NCBI GenBank assembly: GCA_035695765.1
Contig: DASRRI010000028.1
Coordinates: forward strand, 1-64,000
Source: Dongia_A sp035695765
Lineage (GTDB): Bacteria > Pseudomonadota > Alphaproteobacteria > Dongiales > Dongiaceae
Length of the DNA: 64,000 nucleotides
Direction of reading: 5' to 3'
The notes beneath the pieces are model-generated. The model worked only from the letters and a program-made list of their open reading frames with translations, did not search any database and was not told the origin of the DNA. Positions 57,808 to 64,000 of this stretch are shown piece by piece. The translations under genes and the position numbers were made by a program. The stretch's first letter is position 1, and every line of letters begins with the position of its first letter.

Positions 57808-58109
57808 AAATCGAACGTTTCAAAGATGTATGGGATGCCCTCGAGTCCGACCCGGCGGAGCGGGAGCGCCTCCGGATGCGCAGTCAGTTGATGAATGCGC
57901 TACGCGACAAGATCGAGAGCTGGAAAATCACCCAGGGCGAGGCGGCGAAGCGGCTCGGCATCACACAGCCGCGTCTCAATGACCTGCTGAAGGGGCGTTT
58001 CAATAAGTTCAGCCTCGGCGCGCTCTTCGACCTGGCGACGAGAGCCGGCCTTAAGGTCAAGCTGTCCATTGATGATGGGCGCGCGAAGAAGGCAAGAAGA
58101 GCCGCGTGA
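57804..58109 (+). CDS. HigA-like XRE antitoxin
   Basis: 101 residues. The helix-turn-helix is at ~45-85 (ITQGEAAKRLGITQPRLNDL, FNKFSLGALFDLATRAGL), with a basic tail (RAKKARRAA). It neutralises the upstream toxin and should bind the palindrome at 57429-57446. The start overlaps the toxin stop by 4 nt. Confidence 0.9.
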   Translation: MKIERFKDVWDALESDPAERERLRMRSQLMNALRDKIESWKITQGEAAKRLGITQPRLNDLLKGRFNKFSLGALFDLATRAGLKVKLSIDDGRAKKARRAA

Positions 58110-58239
58110 GCGCATCACGCACCCGTAGCACAGTTGATTCCCTCTGAGCTGGGCATTCTCAAGGACGTGCGGGAAGTCGCGATGGCGTCGCTCAAGCACT
58201 GCATCGGCCTGATCGGCGGCCTCGGGGTCGGGGAGCAGG

Positions 58240-58430
58240 CAGGCGCCGAGCTGCTCCTCCAGCGCCTGCACATGGGAGCTTGCCATGGTCGCGGACATGT
58301 TGAGGCGCCGGGCGGCCGCGGAAAAGCCGCCCATTTCAATCGCTTGAACGGTAAGGCCGGATAGTCTCCCCGGCTCGTTCTCGATTATCGGCCCGCAAAA
58401 AAACAATCCATCTGCTGTCACATCAGACAC
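58240..58430 (-). pseudogene. LysR-type regulator, N-terminal helix-turn-helix remnant
   Basis: One frame contains VQAIEMGGFSAAARRLNMSA and MASSHVQALEEQLGACLL, a clear LysR HTH. After it the sequence is unrelated and the ~200-residue effector domain is absent. It is divergent from the CMD-family gene 43 bp away, a common regulator-target arrangement, so this is probably its lost regulator. The rest of the gap (58110-58239) shows no gene. Confidence 0.65.
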
Positions 58431-58472
58431 GCGGATCTCGTCTCATGGATACCGAACCCGAAGGAGAGAAAG

Positions 58473-58934
58473 ATGAAACCCCGCCTCAACCCCTACCAGG
58501 CCTCGCCCGAAACCATCAAAGCCGTCGTCGCGCTGGAGGACCACCTCGTGAACAGCGGACTGGAGCGGTCGCTGTACCATCTGGTGAAGACGCGCGCCTC
58601 GCAGATCAATGGCTGCGCCTATTGCATCCACATGCACACGCGCGATGCCCGCGCCGATGGCGAGGCCGAGGAGCGGCTTTATCTGCTTGACGCCTGGCGC
58701 GAATCCCCGCTCTACAGCGACCGCGAGCGCGCCGCCCTCGCCTGGACCGAGGCGCTGACCCTGATCGCCGAGACCCACGCGCCCGACGACGTCTACGCGG
58801 ACGTGAAGAAGCACTTCAGCGACGACGAGATCGTGAAGCTGACCGTCCTCATCGGCACCATCAACACCTGGAACCGCATCGCCATCGGCTTCCGCGCGGT
58901 GCATCCGGTGAAGGCCGCTGAGGCGCCGCAGTGA
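58473..58934 (+). CDS. Carboxymuconolactone decarboxylase family (AhpD-like)
   Basis: 153 residues. The AhpD-like redox motif CxxC-H is Cys48/Cys51/His55 in NGCAYCIHMH, with LVKTRASQI before it and LTVLIGTINTWNRIAIGF after. Family members act as alkylhydroperoxidase-like disulfide reductases. AAGGAGAGAAAG precedes the ATG. It is followed 22 bp later by a secreted cupin gene, so they probably form an operon. Confidence 0.88.
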   Translation: MKPRLNPYQASPETIKAVVALEDHLVNSGLERSLYHLVKTRASQINGCAYCIHMHTRDARADGEAEERLYLLDAWRESPLYSDRERAALAWTEALTLIAETHAPDDVYADVKKHFSDDEIVKLTVLIGTINTWNRIAIGFRAVHPVKAAEAPQ

Positions 58935-58956
58935 CAGCGCGAGATGGAGAAGAACC

Positions 58957-59370
58957 GTGACACGCACAACAACCTGGTTCACGGCAGCCTTGATCGCCGC
59001 GATCCTGCAGCCCAGCACCATGAGCGCCGCCAGCGCCGACGAAACGGTGAAGCCGGTTTTCGCGGCGCAGCTGCCCAACGTGCCGGGCAACAGCCTCACC
59101 GCCGTTGTCGTCACGTACAAGCCCGGCGAGAAGTCGGAATCGCACCATCACGCCGGCAGCGTCTTCGCCTATGTCTTGAGCGGCGAGATCCGCTCGCAGG
59201 TCTCGACCGGCGGCCCAGCCAAGATCTACAAGGCCGGCGAAAGCTTCTTCGAACCGCCGGGCAGCGCGCACCTCGTCAGCGAGAATGCCAGCACGACCGA
59301 GCCCGCCAGCCTGCTCGCCGTCTTCGTCGCCGAGGACAAGGCCAAGCTGACCGAGATGGGGGCGAAGTAG
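58957..59370 (+). CDS. Secreted cupin protein
   Basis: 137 residues starting at GTG with GGAGAAG upstream. A signal peptide (cut near SAASA) precedes one cupin_2 barrel: metal-binding His in SESHHHAGSVFAYVLSGEI and second motif FFEPPGSAHLVSENA. Periplasmic cupins of this size are often linked to redox or quercetinase-like functions, but none is shown. It is probably transcribed with the CMD gene. Confidence 0.85.
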   Translation: MTRTTTWFTAALIAAILQPSTMSAASADETVKPVFAAQLPNVPGNSLTAVVVTYKPGEKSESHHHAGSVFAYVLSGEIRSQVSTGGPAKIYKAGESFFEPPGSAHLVSENASTTEPASLLAVFVAEDKAKLTEMGAK

Positions 59371-59436
59371 GATTCGGACTCGCAGCCCCGCAACGCAGAG
59401 TGATCGCACCTGAGGAATTGAGCCACCGCAAAATAC

Positions 59437-59493
59437 TCCCCTTCCCCCGCCCGCCGACGAATGTCGGCATGCGCCGACAGGCCGGGGGAGGGG
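59437..59493. repeat. GC-rich hairpin repeat (family member 7, branched)
   Basis: Outer arms CTCCCCTTCCCCCGCC and GGCCGGGGGAGGGG enclose an inner stem GCCGAC-GAAT-GTCGGC and a further GCCGAC. The structure can fold as a branched cruciform. It lies between the convergent cupin and small-protein genes. Confidence 0.65.
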
Positions 59494-59538
59494 TGCTTCA
59501 CTTGGTATTGCCCGGCTTCGCAACGGCCCGCAATGCCG

Positions 59539-59727
59539 TCACGGTTCGCGCCGGACCTGGTGTAGCAAATCCTTCCCCCGCCACACTTCGATCGATGCAT
59601 AGCCCTTTCTCTCGTCCAGGAGCGCGCGCGCCTTGTGCTCTGCCTCGGCATCGTCCGTGCACTCGATGGTCTCGGCTGCCTTGATGTGATCGTCCGAACC
59701 CAGAAAATAGAATCGATAGACCGGCAT
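59539..59727 (-). CDS. Small conserved hypothetical protein
   Basis: 62 residues: MPVYRFYFLGSDDHIKAAET, ECTDDAEAEHKARALL and YASIEVWRGKDLLHQV. This small alpha/beta pattern is common in alphaproteobacteria with no known role. The open frame is shadowed by a longer one, but the codon pattern and the family likeness support this reading. Confidence 0.65.
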   Translation of the reverse strand: MPVYRFYFLGSDDHIKAAETIECTDDAEAEHKARALLDERKGYASIEVWRGKDLLHQVRREP

Positions 59728-60006
59728 TGCCGTGGTCGCTCCATCTCGTTGCCGCCATCAGTGCGCGCAGTCCCGATACGCGCTGACCCTTCTACGTTCG
59801 TTCTGACTTGAAAGGAAGCGGCCGCGAATGTGGGCGCGCGAACGCCCTGCTGCTCCGTGCTGGCCAGCACACTCATCGTCATCGCCAGCGCGACATACTG
59901 CCTGACAACGGAACCCCGAGCGCCAGAGGATGGTTCCGGCGGAAAGCGTCGTCTTTTCTCGCCCGCCGGTTTGGGGCACCATGACGCGTCAAACGCAGCG
60001 GACGAC

Positions 60007-60786
60007 ATGGCCCATTCCTACCAGCAGTTCCAGCCGATCGAGCCGTTCCGCGACCTGATCGATGCCTATTGGATCAATCGGGTGGATGCCGTAGGCAGTG
60101 CGCCGGTGGACCGCGTATTGCCGGACGGCTGCATCGATCTGGTGTTCCGCGGCGGCAGTGCCGATGGCGGGCGTCTGTTCAGCAGCGCCTTGATCGAGCG
60201 GCCTGTGTTCCTGGATGACGCGGTTCCGCGCTGGTTTGCCGGCGTGCGGTTCAAGCCCGCCATGGTGCGCGCTTTCCTCGACATCGATCCGATTGCGTGC
60301 CGCGACCGCGATATTCCGGCGGTGGAGATCGAGGCGGGCCTTGCCGCGCTCGAGCAGCGGCTGCAGGAATGCGCGTCAGCCGAGCAAGCGCTCGCTACGC
60401 TGAAGCGCGCGGTCGACGCCCGGCTGATGCGGCGCGACCGATATCGTGCGCCAGCGCCGGTGCGCGAGGCCATCGCCTTGCTGGCGCGCAATCTCGAGAT
60501 CCATCGGGTCGCGCACTCGCTCGGCATGTCCGAGCGCAGCCTGCACCGCGACCTGACGCGCTGGTCGGGGCTCGCGCCCAAGAGCATGGCGCGGATCCTG
60601 CGCATGCAGCGCACCGTCGCGGCGATCCGCGCGGGACGCATGCCCCTCGCCACCCTGGCGCTGCACATGGGCTATGCCGACCAGGCGCACATGACGCGAG
60701 AGCTGAAGGAGCTTGCCGGGTTTACGCCCGCGGAGATCGCGCGACCTGTCCGAAATCTTCAAGACAACGCCCGCGCCGCCGCCTAA
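60007..60786 (+). CDS. AraC-family transcriptional regulator (DUF6597-type)
   Basis: 259 residues from the ATG at 60007; the frame is open from 59830 but upstream residues are not conserved. The N-terminal DUF6597 domain (VDRVLPDGCIDLVFRGG, WFAGVRFKPAMVRAFLDI) is followed by two HTHs: IHRVAHSLGMSERSLHRDLT and ATLALHMGYADQAHMTRELK. It probably controls the VOC gene 30 bp downstream. Confidence 0.88.
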   Translation: MAHSYQQFQPIEPFRDLIDAYWINRVDAVGSAPVDRVLPDGCIDLVFRGGSADGGRLFSSALIERPVFLDDAVPRWFAGVRFKPAMVRAFLDIDPIACRDRDIPAVEIEAGLAALEQRLQECASAEQALATLKRAVDARLMRRDRYRAPAPVREAIALLARNLEIHRVAHSLGMSERSLHRDLTRWSGLAPKSMARILRMQRTVAAIRAGRMPLATLALHMGYADQAHMTRELKELAGFTPAEIARPVRNLQDNARAAA

Positions 60787-60816
60787 CTCAGGTGAAATCC
60801 TGACAGGAGCGATGCC

Positions 60817-61191
60817 ATGAAATTCGGCTACACGATCATCTATGTGGACGCGGTCGAAGCGACCATTGCCTTCTATGAAAAGGCGTTCGGCCTGAAGCGC
60901 GAGATGGTGGCGGGAAGCGAGTTCGGCCAGCTCGCGACCGGCGAGACCAAGCTCGCTTTTGCCGCCAAGAAGATGCTGCATGGACCGGGACATTTCGCCA
61001 GCCCGAACGACAAGCCGCTGGCGGTGGAGATCGCCCTGGTGACGGACAAGGTGCAGGCCGCCTTCGACCAGGCCCTTGCAGCCGGCGCCAAGGCCGTCTC
61101 AGCGCCGGAGCAAAAGCCCTGGGGCCAGACCGTCGCCTATGTCCGCGACAACAATGGGTTCCTGGTCGAGCTCTGCACGCCGATGGGTTAG
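60817..61191 (+). CDS. VOC-family protein
   Basis: 124 residues. Two betaalphabetabetabeta modules (GYTIIYVDAVEATIAFYEKA; AVEIALVTDKVQAAFDQALA) end with VAYVRDNNGFLVELCTP, where the final Glu is a usual metal ligand. The start has AGGAG 8 nt upstream. It is downstream of the AraC regulator, likely in one operon. Members range from glyoxalases to antibiotic-binding proteins; no specific role can be assigned. Confidence 0.85.
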   Translation: MKFGYTIIYVDAVEATIAFYEKAFGLKREMVAGSEFGQLATGETKLAFAAKKMLHGPGHFASPNDKPLAVEIALVTDKVQAAFDQALAAGAKAVSAPEQKPWGQTVAYVRDNNGFLVELCTPMG

Positions 61192-61319
61192 CTGGGCTCA
61201 CAGGTGCCTCGAGCTTTCCTCGCTTGTAGAGCAGTCATGAGCGTCCCACTTTGGGATTGAGAGCGTCGGGTTGTGGGTTTGCGATGGCAGCCTGCGTCCC
61301 GTCTTTGAGTGGGTAGCCC

Positions 61320-62162
61320 ATGAACCAGATCAGTCCAAAGACCGCGAGCACGGCTCGTTCCGGTTACGTCCTCGCCGAGATCAACTACACCAGGCGCGGC
61401 GGTCCAAAGCCGGCCGTCTATCTCTATGACACGCCGGAGCCTCATCCCTCGATCGAGGAGCGCAACGAGCCGCACCAGGTCGCGATCCACAGCGCGCGGC
61501 CTTTGCTCGAGACATTGTCGGTCGACGCGCAGGGCTTCGCGCTGACGCACGGCCACACGGCTGTCCGCAATTTCGACGACCCCGCCGAGCTGAAGGCGGT
61601 CTATGACACCGAGGTCGCGGGCCTGGTGATGGCGAAGACCGGCGCGCGACGGGCCGTCGTATTCGATCACACTGTCCGGCGCATCGGCGGCGACGACAAA
61701 AGCTCGACCAGACGTGCGCCGGTCTATGTCGCGCACAACGATTACACGAAATGGTCCGGTCCGCAGCGCGTACGCGATCTGTTGCCGGAGGATCAGGCCG
61801 ACGCAGCGCTGAAGCGGCGCTTCGCTATCGTCAATGTCTGGCGCTCGATCAATGGGCCGGTCACCGACACGCCGCTCGCCTTCGCCGATGCGCGCACGGT
61901 GGCGGACGAGGACTGGATCGCGACCGACCTCAAATATCCCGACCGCACAGGCGAGGTCTATCGCATCGCCTTCAATCCGGAGCATCGCTGGTTCTACGTG
62001 CCGAATCTGCAGCCGGATGAGATCCTGCTGCTGAAGACTTACGATTCGGCCAAGGACGGCCGCGCGCGCTTCATGCCGCACACGGCGTTCAACGATCCCA
62101 CGACCCAGCCGGGCACCGCGCGGCGGCAGAGCATCGAATCGCGGGTGCTGGCGTTCTTTTAG
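61320..62162 (+). CDS. CmcJ/NvfI-family oxidoreductase-like protein
   Basis: 280 residues. Diagnostic stretches are VFDHTVRRIGG, PVYVAHNDYTKWSGPQRVRD, FAIVNVWRSINGPVTDTPLA and HTAFNDPTTQPG. Fungal and bacterial homologues (cephamycin CmcJ, novofumigatonin NvfI) are Fe/2OG-like enzymes or isomerases of secondary metabolism. Here it is probably cytoplasmic, with unknown substrate. Its stop overlaps coaE's stop by 4 nt in convergent orientation. Confidence 0.85.
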   Translation: MNQISPKTASTARSGYVLAEINYTRRGGPKPAVYLYDTPEPHPSIEERNEPHQVAIHSARPLLETLSVDAQGFALTHGHTAVRNFDDPAELKAVYDTEVAGLVMAKTGARRAVVFDHTVRRIGGDDKSSTRRAPVYVAHNDYTKWSGPQRVRDLLPEDQADAALKRRFAIVNVWRSINGPVTDTPLAFADARTVADEDWIATDLKYPDRTGEVYRIAFNPEHRWFYVPNLQPDEILLLKTYDSAKDGRARFMPHTAFNDPTTQPGTARRQSIESRVLAFF

Positions 62163-62749
62163 AGTAAACCGCGCTGTGTCTTCCGGATCGCGTTCCTGAG
62201 CGCGACCCACGTCGCGCGGCGGCCGTGGCCGGTGGGGATCACGATGTCGGCGCGTTTGCGTTTCTCGGCGTCGGGCATCTGGCGCTGCTCAATGCCGGCG
62301 AGCTTAGCCGGGTTCATGCCGGGGCGGGAGAGCACGCGTTGCAGCTGGACGGCACGGGGAGCTGAGACGACGAGCACCGCATCGCAGCGCTGCTCGCCGC
62401 CGGTTTCGAACAGCAGCGGGATGTCGAGCACAACCAGCTTGCTGCCGTGTGCGCGTCGCTGGCGCAGGAACCTGGTTTCCTCCGCGCGCACCAGCGGATG
62501 CAGGATCTGCTCAAGCGCCTGCAGGATCGCCGGATCGTTGAACGCACGGCGGGAGAGCTCGCTGCGGTTGAGGCCGGCATTGGTGACAAGATCGGGAAAT
62601 GCCGCCTTGATCGCCGGCAGCGCCGCGCCGTTGGTCAGGTCATGCACCACCTTGTCCGCGTCATGCACCGGCACGCCCATGCGCCGCAGCATGGCAGCCG
62701 CAGTCGACTTGCCCATGCCGATGGAACCAGTCAGGCCGAGGATACGCAT
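62159..62749 (-). CDS. coaE: Dephospho-CoA kinase
   Basis: 196 residues. The P-loop is GLTGSIGMGKSTAAAML, with VHDADKVVHDLTNG and LVVLDIPLLFETG. It performs the last step of coenzyme A synthesis. It lies in the conserved aroE-coaE order, here separated by one small membrane-protein gene. Confidence 0.95.
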   Translation of the reverse strand: MRILGLTGSIGMGKSTAAAMLRRMGVPVHDADKVVHDLTNGAALPAIKAAFPDLVTNAGLNRSELSRRAFNDPAILQALEQILHPLVRAEETRFLRQRRAHGSKLVVLDIPLLFETGGEQRCDAVLVVSAPRAVQLQRVLSRPGMNPAKLAGIEQRQMPDAEKRKRADIVIPTGHGRRATWVALRNAIRKTQRGLL

Positions 62750-62770
62750 CTGGGTTTACGCACCAGGATT

Positions 62771-63133
62771 CTAGCCTCGGTCACGACGGACGAACCCGCT
62801 CAGATAGTTTCTCATTAGCACCAGGGAGAGTGCGAGTTGCGTGGTATCGAGGAGTCCACGTCGCCGAGCGAAAGCGATGGAGGCACTGGCCATGCACATC
62901 AGATACGGCAAGGTCGTCGTCAGTTGGAGCAGGAGTTGAAACCAAGCCAGGGCAATGCTGTCAGGCGCACCCTGCCAGCCGAGCCCTTGCAATACCTCCG
63001 GGAGTGCTGAGGCAAAGGCGTTACCAAACAGCGCCACGGCACCCGCGACTATCGCGATCTTGATCGATCGCGCCAACGACGTGTGTTCGCGCGGCAATAG
63101 GTGCGGGACCTGATCTCGCAACATGCTGTACAT
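62771..63133 (-). CDS. Small membrane protein between aroE and coaE
   Basis: 120 residues with three hydrophobic stretches (IKIAIVAGAVALFGNAFASA; FQLLLQLTTTLPYLMCMASA; TTQLALSLVLMRNYL). The spacing (5 bp after aroE, 21 bp before coaE) places it in the operon. The codon pattern is less GC-rich at third positions than in its neighbours. aroE and coaE are normally adjacent, so this gene is an insertion. No family recognised. Confidence 0.55.
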   Translation of the reverse strand: MYSMLRDQVPHLLPREHTSLARSIKIAIVAGAVALFGNAFASALPEVLQGLGWQGAPDSIALAWFQLLLQLTTTLPYLMCMASASIAFARRRGLLDTTQLALSLVLMRNYLSGFVRRDRG

Positions 63134-63138
63134 GCCGG

Positions 63139-63978
63139 CTATCCCCCCAACACGAACGCCCGCAGCTCCGGCGTCACCGGCGGGTCCTGGCCGAACCAGG
63201 CTTTGAAGCCGGGGCGGCCTTGGTGCAGGAGCATGCCGATGCCGTCGACGGTAGGGTTGCCGCGTTGCTGCGCGGCTTTAAGAAGATCTGTGATCAGCGG
63301 AACATAGACGATGTCGTAGACCAATGCGCTGGTCGGCAGGTGGCGCAGGTCGAGGTCGAGCGGCCCTTGCCCTGCCATGCCGAGCGTGGTGCTGTTGACC
63401 AGCAGCGCTGCATCCTTCAGCGCATCGGCGCGCGCCTCCCAGGACAGGACCTTGACCGAGCCGCCGACCGCCTGCGCGATCTCTTCGGCGCGGCGGGTGG
63501 TGCGGTTCACCAGCCGGACCTCCGGCACGCCGGCATCGAGCAAGGAGACCACGATCGCGCGCGCCGCGCCGCCGGCGCCGAGCACAATCGCTGCGCCCGA
63601 CGCGCCGCGCCAGCCTGGCTGTACGTGCTGCAAGTTGGCGATGAAGCCGAAGCCGTCGGTGTTGTCGCCGAGGATGGTGCCGTCCTCGCGCACGATGAGG
63701 GTGTTGATCGCGCCGATGCGCTTGGCCAGCGGCGTCGCTTCATCCACCAGCGCCAGCGCGCGTTCCTTGTGCGGCAGCGTGATGTTGCCGCCGCGGAAGC
63801 CCAGCGCGGGCAAGGCGCGCATGCCTTGCTCCAGCTTGGCGGGGTGGGTGGCGAACGGAATGTAGGCGCCGTCGATCCCGAACTGCTTCAGCCAATAGCC
63901 ATGCAGCCGCGGCGAGCGCGAATGATCGACGGGCCAGCCGAAGATGCCAGCGATGCGGCTCTTGCCGGTGAGGGTCAC
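63139..63978 (-). CDS. aroE: Shikimate dehydrogenase
   Basis: 279 residues starting at a GTG. Substrate residues are HSRSPRLHGYW, the catalytic Lys in NITLPHKERAL and the Asp in LGDNTDGFGF. The NADP fold is AIVLGAGGAARAIVVSLLDA and VRLVNRTTRRAEEIA. It reduces 3-dehydroshikimate in aromatic amino acid synthesis. The start overlaps an upstream frame by 4 nt (GTGA); only a few codons of it are visible at the window edge, probably the end of maf. Confidence 0.95.
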   Translation of the reverse strand: MTLTGKSRIAGIFGWPVDHSRSPRLHGYWLKQFGIDGAYIPFATHPAKLEQGMRALPALGFRGGNITLPHKERALALVDEATPLAKRIGAINTLIVREDGTILGDNTDGFGFIANLQHVQPGWRGASGAAIVLGAGGAARAIVVSLLDAGVPEVRLVNRTTRRAEEIAQAVGGSVKVLSWEARADALKDAALLVNSTTLGMAGQGPLDLDLRHLPTSALVYDIVYVPLITDLLKAAQQRGNPTVDGIGMLLHQGRPGFKAWFGQDPPVTPELRAFVLGG

Positions 63979-64000
63979 CGCGGCACCATGCCATGCTCGC

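Noticed and set aside
1..64000. CRISPR arrays
   Set aside because: No regularly spaced repeats of 23-40 bp with unique spacers were seen; the repeats present are dispersed hairpins, tandem pairs or IS ends.

Overview
The window is about 64 kb of GC-rich chromosome from an alphaproteobacterium, most likely Rhodospirillales-like. The main evidence is the origin-proximal gene set: a DUF3576 lipoprotein-leuS-lptE-holA block, the parB-parA-rsmG-mnmG-mnmE operon carrying two perfect parS sites, and coaE/aroE at the right edge. Two Rhodobacter-type porins and a DUF6489 gene agree with this. The exact family cannot be decided from the sequence alone.

Left part (1-23 kb). This is accessory and housekeeping material: a membrane-bound class III cyclase cut by the window edge, a methyltransferase, a metallo-beta-lactamase-fold hydrolase, an MFS/TSUP transporter pair, a DUF1348 protein with its TetR regulator and a palindromic operator, an FMN reductase with a frameshifted HxlR regulator, a gamma-carbonic-anhydrase-like protein, HdeD, Hsp20, an OmpR-type response regulator, ribA, two tandem secreted paralogues of unknown function, an arylamine N-acetyltransferase and a YggS protein. 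Then come two porins flanking two tandem thioredoxin-fold/2-oxoglutarate dioxygenase fusion proteins, and a sulfotransferase.

Core block 1 (23-28 kb) is DUF3576-leuS-lptE-holA. Core block 2 (46.8-52.5 kb) is parB-parA-rsmG-mnmG-mnmE. In many alphaproteobacteria holA and parB are convergent neighbours. Here 18.8 kb of accessory DNA separates them: a phytanoyl-CoA-dioxygenase-like gene, DUF899, an M48 protease, a VOC gene bracketed by two IS5-type end remnants, a MetA-family gene, a secreted alpha/beta hydrolase, a third dioxygenase fusion, a four-gene lipid-linked glycosylation cassette, a decayed kdp locus fused to the tail of a lost cyclase gene, RidA, tam, and a solute-binding-protein gene split by a 2.45-kb mobile island. 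The island has perfect 24-bp inverted ends and carries a membrane protein, an IS1595-type transposase fragment, two small DNA-binding-type genes, and a complete tRNA gene with anticodon AGU, encoded CCA and its own terminator.

Right part (52.5-64 kb). This holds an IS110 remnant, an intact IS1111-type element inserted in a REP palindrome, a thioredoxin-like ferredoxin, a periplasmic Moco-fold protein paired with a histidine kinase, a HigBA-type toxin-antitoxin pair with a palindromic operator, a CMD-family protein, a cupin, an AraC regulator, a VOC protein, a CmcJ/NvfI-like protein, and the conserved coaE/aroE pair.

A family of GC-rich hairpin repeats lies at the 3' ends of several genes. 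The observations most worth pursuing are the tRNA-bearing island (44082-46535), possible guide sequences in the IS1111 noncoding region, and the three copies of the dioxygenase fusion whose thioredoxin-fold half lacks a peroxidatic cysteine.
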